Shown: positions 25,253-34,329 of the stretch, piece after piece | Layout of the letters: each line of letters begins with the position of its first letter | How positions within the stretch are numbered: position 1 is the stretch's first letter | Translations under genes and position numbers: made by a program | From: Chryseosolibacter indicum | GTDB taxonomy: Bacteria > Bacteroidota > Bacteroidia > Cytophagales > Cyclobacteriaceae | Reading direction: 5' to 3' | NCBI RefSeq assembly: GCF_018598585.1 | Contig: NZ_JAHESD010000025.1 | Location: 1-64,000 of the forward strand | DNA: 64,000 bases | Notes under the pieces: model-generated | Databases searched by the model: none | Told to the model about the DNA's origin: nothing | The model's input: the letters and a program-made list of their open reading frames with translations, nothing else

Positions 25253-27526
25253 CTATTTGGTTGTCTTAAGCGATTGAATCTTGCTTCTTTCACCTACAAT
25301 CCAAATTATATCACCCCAATCGAATATAGTTGTTGAATCAGGATTTAGTATTCGTTCGTTATTCCGTTCGATACCAATAACAAGTCCGTTTGTACGTTCA
25401 CGTAGACCTGAGTTACGAATGGAAACACCTTTGAGCTGTGTATGCTCATCTACCAGTAATTGTTCAAATACAATTTCACCGATATCAATGTCATAGGCAT
25501 CTTTATCTCTTACAACACGTTGATCGAAAACAGGTTTAAACGCAGTGATCTGTTCGTCAGTAGCGACGATACCCACCTGGTCAAACGGCAAAAGAAACTG
25601 TTTGCGATCAGGAACGTGGATTAGGCTTTCGGCACGTCTGATATATACAACGTTAATTCCGTACTTCTCGCGCCATTGCAAGTCTTTCAAAGGTTTGCCT
25701 ATATATGCTGCATCGGGTGGGACCTCCAACTGCACGATGTGTGCATCCCACGGTGTAAGTTGTGTTTGGAAAACAACGTTCTTTCTGGCTACGCGTGCAG
25801 ATAATGTATTAAATGTTTCAGTCTCTCTTGCATTAAGATTGGTGAAGAATCGTTTCTCCAGCTTTGAATAGAAATTATTCATACGTTTTGCGAAAAGGAA
25901 AAGAACCCCTGCGACTACAGGTAAAACAATAAAGATGGCACCACGGGTCGGTATGATCTGTACTGTCCATATAACAATAAGAACCAGCCCTAGTAGAACT
26001 CTTCCGACTTCGAGTATAAAAAGAGGTCCTTTGTTATACTTCTTTTCCATCCACAATTCTTTATAGGCACTATTGTCTGGCCTTTTAGCCATAATAGCCC
26101 AGAGGAATGGCAGCCCGAGTACGAGAGAAATTACCAATGCAACAACGCTTTTTGTTGTATCTCCTTCAATGGTTTTCTCTAAATAAGGGACCAGGAAATT
26201 AAGTGTAAGCCAAATCAGAATCAGTAATAAAACACCATTGCTTACAACGATGTTTCTATAAGACTTGAGGACGATTCTCCAATCAGTTTCAGCCTGAATA
26301 GATTGTGTGCCTGATGAATACGTGTTGAGTCTTCGGATCCAGCTTTCCGGGAGAAAGCGCTCGAGGAAGAAATAGAAAGACTCTGAAAACTTGATGAGAT
26401 AGGGCGTAGTGAAGGTTGTTATTGCAGAAGCGCCAACAGCTATCGGAAAGAGGAAATCTGAGATAACACCAAGAGAAAGTCCCAGCGTTGCTACGATGAA
26501 AGCAAACTCACCGATTTGTGCCATACTCATGCCAACCTGTACTGATTGCTTTAGTGGCTGCCCTGAAATTAAAGCACCTATTGTTGTACTAAACAATTTT
26601 CCAAATAGGGTAAGTAGTGTGACAACAACCACAGGCCATCCATATTGTATAATAGCTTGAGGATCTATCAACATACCAACGGAAACAAAGAAGATAGAGC
26701 CGAAAAGATCTTTTACTGGCTTTGTAAGATGCTCAACCTTTTCAGCGGAAGTAGTTTCTGCAATAATAGAGCCCATGATAAAAGCACCTAGCTCTGCAGA
26801 GAAGCCTACCTTGGTTGCCAATACCACCATGGCAAGACATAAGCCGATTGAAAGTATGAGAAGGTTCTCTTCATCCAATAATGCTCTTGCTTTTTTCAGC
26901 AATGTTGGTAGTAGAAAAATGCCGGCAATAAACCAGATGGCAAGAAAGAACAAGAGCTTAACGATGGTATACACGATTTCCATACCCTCGAACTGTTTGG
27001 TAACAGCGATGGTAGAAAGCAGCACCATCAAAAGGATGACAACAATATCTTCAACGACTAAAACTCCAAACACAATACGCGCATACTGCTTCGTCTTTAC
27101 GCCGAGTTCATCGAATGCACGAATGATGATAGTGGTTGATGAACTTGCAAGCATACCCCCGAGGAACAGGCTGTCCATTGTAGACCAGCCCATCCACCGA
27201 CCAGCAAAATAACCGGAAACTGTGATAAAGGCTATTTCAACAAATGCAGTAATGGAGGCAGCGCCGCCTACTCTTACTAATTTTTTAAAACTGAATTCAA
27301 GACCGAGGCTAAAAAGCAAAAAGATTACACCGATCTCAGCCCATATTTCAATATTCTCGTGATCAGCAACTGTCGGAAAAACTTTAAAATAAGGACCGAC
27401 CAAGAACCCGGCAATGATATATCCCAGCACAAGCGGTTGCTTAATCTTTTTGAAAATCAACGTAATAATGGCGCCGGCCATGAGTATAAGCGCCAGGTCA
27501 CGAATCAAATCAGGCAAATGTCCCAT
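25253..27526 (-). CDS. CPA2-family cation/proton antiporter with TrkA-C domains
   Basis: A 757-residue monovalent cation:proton antiporter-2 protein, KefB/KefC-like. Residues 1-390 form about 12 membrane helices, with family pieces LVLGYIIAGFLVGPYF, FLLFSLGLEFSFKKL and AELGAFIMGS. A second block of four to five helices spans about 425-545. The cytoplasmic C-terminus carries two TrkA-C-like ligand domains (about 575-655 and 675-755; QLEVPPDAAYIGKPL, LKGVSIRNSGLRERTNGLVI). It lacks the full NAD-binding TrkA-N domain of KefC. The likely role is K+ or Na+ export coupled to proton entry. It is monocistronic. Confidence 0.93.
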   Translation of the reverse strand: MGHLPDLIRDLALILMAGAIITLIFKKIKQPLVLGYIIAGFLVGPYFKVFPTVADHENIEIWAEIGVIFLLFSLGLEFSFKKLVRVGGAASITAFVEIAFITVSGYFAGRWMGWSTMDSLFLGGMLASSSTTIIIRAFDELGVKTKQYARIVFGVLVVEDIVVILLMVLLSTIAVTKQFEGMEIVYTIVKLLFFLAIWFIAGIFLLPTLLKKARALLDEENLLILSIGLCLAMVVLATKVGFSAELGAFIMGSIIAETTSAEKVEHLTKPVKDLFGSIFFVSVGMLIDPQAIIQYGWPVVVVTLLTLFGKLFSTTIGALISGQPLKQSVQVGMSMAQIGEFAFIVATLGLSLGVISDFLFPIAVGASAITTFTTPYLIKFSESFYFFLERFLPESWIRRLNTYSSGTQSIQAETDWRIVLKSYRNIVVSNGVLLLILIWLTLNFLVPYLEKTIEGDTTKSVVALVISLVLGLPFLWAIMAKRPDNSAYKELWMEKKYNKGPLFILEVGRVLLGLVLIVIWTVQIIPTRGAIFIVLPVVAGVLFLFAKRMNNFYSKLEKRFFTNLNARETETFNTLSARVARKNVVFQTQLTPWDAHIVQLEVPPDAAYIGKPLKDLQWREKYGINVVYIRRAESLIHVPDRKQFLLPFDQVGIVATDEQITAFKPVFDQRVVRDKDAYDIDIGEIVFEQLLVDEHTQLKGVSIRNSGLRERTNGLVIGIERNNERILNPDSTTIFDWGDIIWIVGERSKIQSLKTTK

Positions 27527-27623
27527 GACGGCAAATTACATTTTTTGAAGCACTGAGGCCCATTGCTGCTTAAAAAAAGCATCAATGCATAAAAGTTAAC
27601 TGGTGTTAATTCGTTTTCTACCC

Positions 27624-28098
27624 CTATTCTGTTATAAGATTGATCAACTCGTCAGCTGTTGTATTATTCTTAATCCAGATCTCTTCCATTGTATTTGCAT
27701 CACCAATTGAGATACCATTACTCTGAAGCTTTTTAGAGACTTTATTATAATCGCCACCAAGCACTTTAAAAGTATCGTGGATAGGTCCTTTAAAGATCTT
27801 TTTTGTTATAACAATATCAATTGGCATATTCCTTCTCGCCATGATGATAAATGCAATGGAGGTTATGATAACGGATATAGCTGCAGGAACAAATACTTTT
27901 TTTTAAAATGAATTCTAAGGCTTGACCAATTGATTATGATATGAAAAATAGCAAAAGTTAAAAAGACAACTCCCATGAGTTCATGCACAACTTCTGTGTA
28001 ACCATCCAAAAGATGGAAGAACATTAAAAGGCCGAGATACCAACGACAACGAAAACAAGGGCGATAAAGGGAGTAACATAATTCCTATTCAATTTCAT
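27624..28098 (-). pseudogene. DUF4405 membrane protein, two frameshifts
   Basis: The whole gene can be read on the minus strand in three successive frames. It starts MKLNRNYVTPFIALVFVVV, continues LLMFFHLLDGYTEVVHELMG and IFHIIINWSSLRIHFKK, then VFVPAAISVIITSIAFIIMA and the tail to 27624. This is the DUF4405 pattern: cytochrome-b-like membrane helices with conserved histidines in HLLDGYTEVVHE and FHIIINW. One base is missing in the CC at 28032-28033 (TCGG for TCGGG) and one in the eight-T run at 27897-27904 (A8 for A9 on the coding strand). Adding both back gives 158 residues with no internal stop. Only the last 72 residues form a normal open frame. Sequence error is as likely as real decay. 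Confidence 0.85.
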
Positions 28099-28152
28099 TA
28101 TTCTTTAGATTTTTGTTTCTACGGAGATGAGCGACCGAATGGTGGGAAACGA

Positions 28153-28164
28153 TAACAATTGTTA
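28153..28164. promoter_or_regulatory. 12-base palindrome, possible operator
   Basis: TAACAATTGTTA is a perfect palindrome in the 285-base divergent gap between the DUF4405 gene and the esterase gene. It is placed 55 bases ahead of the DUF4405 start. It could bind a dimeric repressor or may be chance in AT-rich DNA. The rest of the gap shows nothing else. Confidence 0.3.
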
Positions 28165-28383
28165 ATAAAGAATTGAAGGCGCATCGCCGATACTGTTAAC
28201 AAGAGGGCAGGAATATTTCTTGCTATATTCACCTTGTTGTTGAAGTACAAATGAAAGAAAGGTGTCATCATTTAATTAACATTTTCTTAATGCGTTCTTC
28301 AGGAACGAGAAATAATTATTACATAATTTAATTACTCATGGGGAAGTATCATTCCCAATCTCTATTTCAAACAACACAAAATT

Positions 28384-29370
28384 ATGGTACAAACATCAAC
28401 CGCTGTAAAAGCAGAAAAAGATCCGCAGGTTTTTGCGGAGGTAAGAGCATTCCTCAAAGTATTGAACTCTTCTGGCGGCACACCTATGGAGCAAATGACT
28501 CCTGCAGATGCACGTCAGGTCCTCATTGGCGCACAGCAATCAGTAAATGTAGATTACTCCGGCATTGAAGAATCTGAACGCCAAATTACGCAAGATGGTA
28601 TCAGTGTAAATATTCACGTTGTAAAACCGAAGGGTGCTAAAGAAGACCTTCCGGTGTTCATGTTCTTCCATGGTGGTGGTTGGGTGCTGGGTGATTATCC
28701 GACACACCGCAGAATGGTACGAGACCTTGTAGTTGAAAGCGGCGCAGTAGCGGTATTTCCCGACTATACACCTTCTCCTGAAGCCCGTTATCCTGTTGCT
28801 ATCAACCAGGCATACGCGGCTACTAAGTGGGTATCGCTACATAGTAAAGAGATAGGAGTAGACAGTGAGAAACTGGCTGTAGCTGGTAATAGTGTAGGAG
28901 GGAACATGGCAGCCGTTGTAGCACTGATGGCAAAAGATAAGAAAGGTCCGAAAATAAAATTTCAACTGCTGCTGTGGCCTGTTACCAATGCAGCTTTTGA
29001 CACCGACTCCTACCACGCGTTTGAGTCTGATCGTTTTCTTACCAGGAATATGATGATATGGTTTTGGGATAACTATACTACCGACGAGGATGAACGAAAG
29101 CAGAAGTATGCATCTCCGCTGCAAGCTTCTGTTGAAGAACTGAAAGGCTTGCCTCCTGCGCTGGTACAAACTGCAGAGATCGATGTTCTGCGTGACGAAG
29201 GGGAAGAGTATGCTCGGAAATTAAATGAAGCCGGCGTCACAGTAACGTTGACACGTTATCAAGGGCTAATCCACGACTACGGACTACTCAATCCGCTGGC
29301 ACATATACCTGCGGTAAAAGTGGCGATGTTACAAGCAGCTGCTGTATTAAAACAGGAGTTGTTTAAATGA
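28384..29370 (+). CDS. Alpha/beta hydrolase, hormone-sensitive lipase type
   Basis: A 328-residue cytoplasmic esterase of the HSL family (alpha/beta-hydrolase fold 3). The oxyanion-hole motif HGGG is at residues 96-99, the nucleophile S170 lies in GNSVGG (normally GDSAGG), the acid is in EIDVLRDEGEEYA and the histidine in GLIHDYG. It hydrolyses short-chain carboxyl esters; the natural substrate is unknown. No signal peptide is seen. It lies alone on the plus strand and converges on an AraC gene. Inverted repeats in the gap after it (GCTGCCGGA at 29381-29389 and TCCGGCAGC at 29433-29441) may form a long-range stem. Confidence 0.92.
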   Translation: MVQTSTAVKAEKDPQVFAEVRAFLKVLNSSGGTPMEQMTPADARQVLIGAQQSVNVDYSGIEESERQITQDGISVNIHVVKPKGAKEDLPVFMFFHGGGWVLGDYPTHRRMVRDLVVESGAVAVFPDYTPSPEARYPVAINQAYAATKWVSLHSKEIGVDSEKLAVAGNSVGGNMAAVVALMAKDKKGPKIKFQLLLWPVTNAAFDTDSYHAFESDRFLTRNMMIWFWDNYTTDEDERKQKYASPLQASVEELKGLPPALVQTAEIDVLRDEGEEYARKLNEAGVTVTLTRYQGLIHDYGLLNPLAHIPAVKVAMLQAAAVLKQELFK

Positions 29371-29498
29371 TATGTAGAAGGCTGCCGGAGAAGATTAAGC
29401 GAAATGTTATGAACTATTGCAACAATAAGATTTCCGGCAGCTGCCTTGGCTACATTGAAGAGCAATTTTATCCTTCAACAGGTATAAACCATCTATTT

Positions 29499-30305
29499 TT
29501 ACAACGCCGAAGGCGCCATGCCGAACTTCTTCTTGAAGGAATGAGAGAAGTGTGACAGCGTTTCAAAACCCAAATCGAGGTAGATGGCAGAAGGTTTCAT
29601 GTTCTTTTTCTCGATCAGGTGTCGGGCTTCGGCCAATCGTCTTTCCTGAAGCCAATGTCTGGGTGATGCGCCAAATGTTCTTTTGAAATCTCTTTTAAAC
29701 CCGGCAAGACTTCTTCCTGTAAGTCCAGCAAATTCTGCGACAGAGAGGTTGTAATGAAAATTGCTAAGCATAAACTTTTCAAGATCGATCTTGTGAGGTT
29801 CTGAAAAGTCAAAGAGAAAATTGCTTAACGCAGGCATGGTATGCAGTAATAGTTTCACCGCTTCCTTTACTTTTAGCATACCAATTTCATTTGTCAATCT
29901 TTCTTCGGGATTACGTACATAAGGTACTACGGATTGAAAATACCCCCTCAAAAACTCATTGGAGGGAATGAGAATATTAGGTGACCCAAGATATTTTGGC
30001 TTAGGCTCAATGTGTTCTTCCAGCGCAATTTTTCTCAGCAGAGGCTCCTGTAAGGAGATGACGATAGTTTCGTAATGTGTATCTGGTTGAGGAGTTTTGG
30101 TAATTTGGCCTAATTGATTTTTACCGATCAACAACATCTCACCTTTATTCATGGATATTTTCTGAACAGAAGTTTCGAAAGTGAAATGCCCTGATACCTG
30201 CAACACCAGGGTATGATGTGTGAGAAAACCCACTTTCTCTTTTCGCATAGACGCATTGTATGCATAAAAGAGTACTCCTGGAATTATTTCAGTCGGATTG
30301 ATCAT
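29499..30305 (-). CDS. AraC-family transcriptional regulator
   Basis: A 268-residue AraC-type regulator closely related to the one at 690-1493. The C-terminal DNA-binding region reads LTGRSLAGFKRDFKRTFG and then LGFETLSHFSHSFKKKFG. The N-terminal cupin-like part begins IIPGVLFYAYNASMRKEK. It follows the aldo/keto reductase gene by 28 bases after an intervening hairpin and probably controls it. Both paralogues sit just downstream of a reductase on the same strand, so a whole reductase-regulator cassette may have been duplicated or shuffled. Confidence 0.93.
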   Translation of the reverse strand: MINPTEIIPGVLFYAYNASMRKEKVGFLTHHTLVLQVSGHFTFETSVQKISMNKGEMLLIGKNQLGQITKTPQPDTHYETIVISLQEPLLRKIALEEHIEPKPKYLGSPNILIPSNEFLRGYFQSVVPYVRNPEERLTNEIGMLKVKEAVKLLLHTMPALSNFLFDFSEPHKIDLEKFMLSNFHYNLSVAEFAGLTGRSLAGFKRDFKRTFGASPRHWLQERRLAEARHLIEKKNMKPSAIYLDLGFETLSHFSHSFKKKFGMAPSAL

Positions 30306-30326
30306 AAATGTAAAAATAGCTAAAGA

Positions 30327-30345
30327 AGGGGGCTAAACGCCCCCT
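30327..30345 (-). terminator. Intercistronic hairpin between aldo/keto reductase and araC gene
   Basis: A perfect 7-base-pair GC-rich stem (AGGGGGC at 30327-30333 with GCCCCCT at 30339-30345) with the loop TAAAC. On the minus strand it is followed by TTCTTTAG, a weak U-tract. It sits between the reductase stop (30350) and the regulator start (30305), so it would lower read-through into the regulator gene. Confidence 0.65.
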
Positions 30346-30349
30346 AAAT

Positions 30350-31321
30350 TTATCGTTGTAAATAAGTTCCTCCAAGTATTGCTCCTACTGAAAAATGGGT
30401 GTTCAATTCATTTATCTCATCTGCTGAGAATGATATTTCCATGGCCTTCATATTTTCAGGAAGTCTCGATCTGCGGCTCATGCTCACCAAAGGCATGACG
30501 TGATCACCTTGTATATTGACCCACGCAATTGCAAGCTGTGTTGGTGTAATTCCTTTTCTCTCAGCCAGAGACTTTAAAACTTCTACCTTCTCAAGATTCT
30601 TCACAAGGTTATCACCCTGAAAGCGAGAGAAGTGGTTTCTATAATCATTCGTAGGCAATGGTGCTTTCATATCTCCGGTAAGGAGTCCTTCAGCAGTATT
30701 GGCAAAAGCTACGACTCCTATGCCAAGCTCTTTGGCTGTTGGAAGCAAGTCTTTTTCGATTTGACGCTCGGCTAACGAATAACCAATTTCCAGCGCGGAG
30801 ACGGGATGTATCCTATGCGCCTTACGCAACTGCTCAGATGTAATTTCTGAAACACCAAGGTAGCGCACCTTTCCTTCTTTAATAAAGTCTGCTACAGTTC
30901 CGATAACATCTTCTACAGGAACACTGTTATCTAACCTTGATGGCTGATAAAGATCAATCGTATCTATACCTAAACGTACCAACGAATAGTTGATAAAGTT
31001 TTTAATGGATGTAGGACGTAAGTCCATTCCTATCCATTGACCATTATAAAAGATAGCACCAAATTTCACACTGATAAAGGCATCGTCTCTTCTGCCCTTG
31101 ATGGCTTTACCTACCAGCAACTCATTATGGCCGCTACCATAAAAGTCTCCCGTGTTTAAAAAGTTAATGCCGTTATCCAATGCGATCTGAATGGTTGCAA
31201 TGCTCTCACTTTCATCGTTTGCAGGACCACCCCAAACAGGTGACATACGCATACAGCCTAGTCCGAGTTTGGATACAAGCGGACCATTTTTACCAAGGTA
31301 TATCTTCTTAATTGTTGTCAT
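30350..31321 (-). CDS. Aldo/keto reductase
   Basis: A 323-residue NADPH-dependent aldo/keto reductase. The (beta/alpha)8 barrel motifs are LGLGCMRMSPVWGG, the catalytic Asp and Tyr in LNTGDFYGSG, and the lysine in ISVKFG. The usual catalytic histidine in a YYQHR-type motif is replaced: the sequence here is LYQPSRLD. This replacement defines a known subgroup and may shift activity towards specific substrates. The C-terminal NADPH-binding part is LAIAWVNIQGDHVMPLVSMSRRSRLPENM, read in pieces. It comes first in a two-gene unit with the AraC regulator. The gap upstream (31322-31571) holds its promoter, with no feature I can name. Confidence 0.93.
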   Translation of the reverse strand: MTTIKKIYLGKNGPLVSKLGLGCMRMSPVWGGPANDESESIATIQIALDNGINFLNTGDFYGSGHNELLVGKAIKGRRDDAFISVKFGAIFYNGQWIGMDLRPTSIKNFINYSLVRLGIDTIDLYQPSRLDNSVPVEDVIGTVADFIKEGKVRYLGVSEITSEQLRKAHRIHPVSALEIGYSLAERQIEKDLLPTAKELGIGVVAFANTAEGLLTGDMKAPLPTNDYRNHFSRFQGDNLVKNLEKVEVLKSLAERKGITPTQLAIAWVNIQGDHVMPLVSMSRRSRLPENMKAMEISFSADEINELNTHFSVGAILGGTYLQR

Positions 31322-31571
31322 TGCTGTTATTGTTTGTTGATGTTACAAAGGTGGGCACTTATAAGGCCTAAATGTTTTCTTTATTGGCTCAAATTACTTG
31401 TCTGGATGGCTCATGAATACGAATAGCATACTTTAAAATACTCTTTTTGATAAGAGAATAACATTTTTATGTTTTGTGTCCTGCCATAAGGCTGTCACCT
31501 ACGGGTTTTAAACTTGTACAAGTTATTTAAACAACTAAGCCAAGAAGGTATTTAAAATTTAAGTTTTTGTT

Positions 31572-32162
31572 ATGAAAATAAAGGTGGACGAGACAGAGAC
31601 ATTCTACCCTAAAAACCGAAAGGAATGGAGGAGTTGGCTTAAAAAGTATCATCACAAAAAAGAATCGATATGGATTATTTACTATAAAAAAGCAGCAAAC
31701 AAGCCTACACTTAATTGGGCTGAAGCTGTAGCGGAAGCTTTATGTTTTGGCTGGATTGATAGCAAAGCAAAACCTGTTGATGATGAAAAATACATACAAT
31801 TTTTTACGCGACGGAAGCCGACCAGCATGTGGTCAAAGATCAATAAAGATAAGGTTGAGCAACTTATAGCTGAAGGTCTAATGACAAGTGCGGGCCTTAA
31901 ATGTATAGAAGTGGCGAAAGAAAATGGATCATGGGAAATACTGGATAGTGTTGAGGCACTTGCTGTTCCTGAAGACCTGCTACATTATTTTAAGAAGGAG
32001 AATAAAGCAAAAACCTATTACGAGGGTTTAAGTAAATCGCTTAAAAAACAATTATTGCTTTGGTTAGTTGTTGCCAAGCGGGAGGAAACGAGAAAGAAGC
32101 GTATTGCCGAGATCATTAAATCTCTTAAGAAGGGCACACTACCCAACCGATTTCGAAGCTAG
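31572..32162 (+). CDS. YdeI/OmpD-associated family protein
   Basis: A 196-residue cytoplasmic protein of the bacteriocin-protection YdeI/OmpD-associated family. Family hallmarks are an N-terminal ETFYPKNRKEWRSWL, the central WAEAVAEALCFGWIDSKAKP and FTRRKPTSMWSKINK, and a lysine-rich C-terminal helix with KREETRKKRIAEII. The biochemical role is unknown; the Salmonella relative is linked to resistance to cationic peptides. It is alone on the plus strand. Confidence 0.88.
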   Translation: MKIKVDETETFYPKNRKEWRSWLKKYHHKKESIWIIYYKKAANKPTLNWAEAVAEALCFGWIDSKAKPVDDEKYIQFFTRRKPTSMWSKINKDKVEQLIAEGLMTSAGLKCIEVAKENGSWEILDSVEALAVPEDLLHYFKKENKAKTYYEGLSKSLKKQLLLWLVVAKREETRKKRIAEIIKSLKKGTLPNRFRS

Positions 32163-32445
32163 CAGACGCGTATCAAAGTAGCATTGAAAAAATTGAGTCG
32201 GTTACGTTTCAGTAAGTCGAATTAAAGTTTATGATTGCCGATTGCGAATAATGCGTCTCAGACATCTTAAGTAGTTGAGCGAAAATAGACATTCTTAGCA
32301 TTTAGAAGCAGCTGCCAAGGTCCATTTCTTTATGATATCTGATCATGAATATGGCTACAACAACCATTGATTTAGATACAGGCAACACCTTGGAAGAGCC
32401 CACCTTTGTAGTGTAAATCAATTAAAAAACTAAAACAAAAAAACG

Positions 32446-33288
32446 ATGAGCACTAAAAAAGTATGGTTTGTAACCGGAGCTTCTAAAGGCCTCGGACTAA
32501 CACTTGTAAAAAGACTTTTAAATGAAGGGTACCGCGTAGCAGCGACTTCAAGAACCGCTGAAGCTTTGAAAAAAGAGGTAGGATCTTCTACTAACTTTCT
32601 TGCACTGAAGACCGACGTTGCAAATGAAAAAAGCGTGCAAGATGCCATTGCAAAAACACTGGCAACTTTTGGAGGGATTGATGTAGTCGTAAATAACGCC
32701 GGATATGGTCAGTTGGGAACCTTGGAAGAATCTACAGATAAAGAAGCACGTGAAAACTTTGATGCGAATGTCTTTGGCCTGTTAAATGTGATCAGAAATG
32801 TGATGCCGCACATGCGGAACAAGAAATCCGGACATATTATTAACATCTCTTCTATAGCAGGTTTTCTCGGAGCATTTCCTGGTTGGGGGATTTACAATGC
32901 CACTAAATTTGCTGTAGCCGGCTTAACTGAAGCTTTATCAGCAGAAGCAAAATCGCTCGGGATTGCTGCTACCATTGTTTACCCTGGGTACTTCAAAACC
33001 AACTTCTTATTAAAAGGATCATTACGATTCGCTCAGAATCCTATTGCCGAGTACAAAGAGGCAAGAGAACTAGACAGGGCCCATGTTGAAGATATCCCAG
33101 GAAACCAGCCCGGCGATCCAGAAAAGGCTGCTCTTGCATTCATTCAATTGGCAGAACAAAAAAATCCACCCTTGCATTTATTCATGGGCAGTGATTCAAT
33201 TGGAATGGCCAACAATAAGCTGGAAATTTTAAAGGGTGAGATCAGCGCCCACGATGCATTAAGCAGATCAACAGATTTTTTAAAATAA
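32446..33288 (+). CDS. Short-chain dehydrogenase/reductase
   Basis: A 280-residue classical SDR with FVTGASKGLGL at the N-terminus, NNAGYG, the catalytic serine in INISSIAG and Y-x3-K in IYNATKFAV. The C-terminal region (DPEKAALAFIQLAEQKNPPLHLFMG) matches a subgroup common in soil bacteria and annotated as general oxidoreductases. It is followed by a strong hairpin and then an AraC gene on the same strand. The ATG follows the A-rich stretch ACAAAAAAACG, the usual Bacteroidota translation signal. The substrate is unknown. Confidence 0.92.
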   Translation: MSTKKVWFVTGASKGLGLTLVKRLLNEGYRVAATSRTAEALKKEVGSSTNFLALKTDVANEKSVQDAIAKTLATFGGIDVVVNNAGYGQLGTLEESTDKEARENFDANVFGLLNVIRNVMPHMRNKKSGHIINISSIAGFLGAFPGWGIYNATKFAVAGLTEALSAEAKSLGIAATIVYPGYFKTNFLLKGSLRFAQNPIAEYKEARELDRAHVEDIPGNQPGDPEKAALAFIQLAEQKNPPLHLFMGSDSIGMANNKLEILKGEISAHDALSRSTDFLK

Positions 33289-33294
33289 AATGAT

Positions 33295-33322
33295 AAGATA
33301 GAGCTAGCAATAGCTCTATCTT
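33295..33322 (+). terminator. Intercistronic hairpin between SDR and araC gene
   Basis: A perfect 12-base-pair stem (33295-33306 with 33311-33322) closes a GCAA tetraloop. It begins 6 bases past the SDR stop and ends 10 bases before the AraC start. The T-run is short. This is the second of three cassettes in the window with such a separating hairpin; the others are at 30327 and 38740. Confidence 0.75.
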
Positions 33323-33332
33323 TAACATCGCT

Positions 33333-34253
33333 ATGAAAAAGCAAAAGACAATACACACATTCAACACCATCAGTGAATTTCATAAGATGAGTGGCTTGCC
33401 AAAACCTGAACACCCTTTGGTTAGTTTAGTAGATTATGGATTGGTGGACTATCAAACTAATGAAAAGGAAATCAGCTGGGTACAAAACTTCTATTCCATA
33501 GGATTAAAACGAAATATCCAAGGGAAATTTCGCTATGGTCAACAACAATATGACTTTGATGAAGGCCTGTTGTCATTTGTTGCACCAGGACAGGTTGTAC
33601 GCCTTACGGTAGAAAAGCAGACGATAAAGCCCTCCGGTATTCTCTTGTTTATCCATCCTGATTTCTTATGGAACACACCACTTGCCAAGAATATCAAACA
33701 TTATGAATTCTTCGGCTATGCTGTTAATGAAGCACTGTTCATGTCAGAAAAAGAAGAGAACATTATTCAGGAACTCATGCAGAACATTCAGCGAGAGTAT
33801 CATTCCAATATTGACAAGTTCAGTCACAATATTATTATCTCTCAAATAGAATTGCTACTCAATTATTGTGAACGCTTTTATCAAAGACAGTTTATAACAA
33901 GAAAAAAGAGCAGTCATCAAATTCTTGAACGATTGGAAGGAATTCTTGATGAGTACTTTAATAGTGGAAATTTAATAGACAAAGGATTGCCTACCGCACA
34001 ATATGTTGCAGACTTATTAAATGTATCACCTAACTACTTAGGAAGTTTGTTAAAAACACTCACAGGCCAATCAACACAACAGCATATTCATAACAAACTA
34101 ATCGACAAGGCGAAGGAAAAACTGTCCACCACTACCTTATCGGTAAGCGAGATTGCATTTGAACTAGGGTTTGAGCATTCGCAATCCTTCAGCAAGTTGT
34201 TCAAAAATAAAACCAACGTATCGCCATTGGAATTCCGACAATCTTTTAACTAA
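33333..34253 (+). CDS. AraC-family transcriptional regulator
   Basis: A 306-residue AraC-type regulator of a different subgroup from the paralogous pair. It has an N-terminal cupin-like sensing domain. The DNA-binding domain occupies the last hundred residues, with TAQYVADLLNVSPNYLGSLLK and then IAFELGFEHSQSFSKLFKNK. Proteins of this subgroup are often linked to SDR genes, as here. The likely target is the SDR operon just upstream. The effector is unknown. Confidence 0.93.
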   Translation: MKKQKTIHTFNTISEFHKMSGLPKPEHPLVSLVDYGLVDYQTNEKEISWVQNFYSIGLKRNIQGKFRYGQQQYDFDEGLLSFVAPGQVVRLTVEKQTIKPSGILLFIHPDFLWNTPLAKNIKHYEFFGYAVNEALFMSEKEENIIQELMQNIQREYHSNIDKFSHNIIISQIELLLNYCERFYQRQFITRKKSSHQILERLEGILDEYFNSGNLIDKGLPTAQYVADLLNVSPNYLGSLLKTLTGQSTQQHIHNKLIDKAKEKLSTTTLSVSEIAFELGFEHSQSFSKLFKNKTNVSPLEFRQSFN

Positions 34254-34329
34254 AAAAGGGTGTTGCGAGTTTATTTGTAATAGTCTGCATAAACACGCGA
34301 ACATTGTTGACGTGCATTCGGAAACCGGC

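Noticed and set aside
32345-32416. A 23-codon frame just before the SDR gene
   Set aside because: Too short to support; no similarity and no clear start signal. It could be a leader peptide but nothing shows it.
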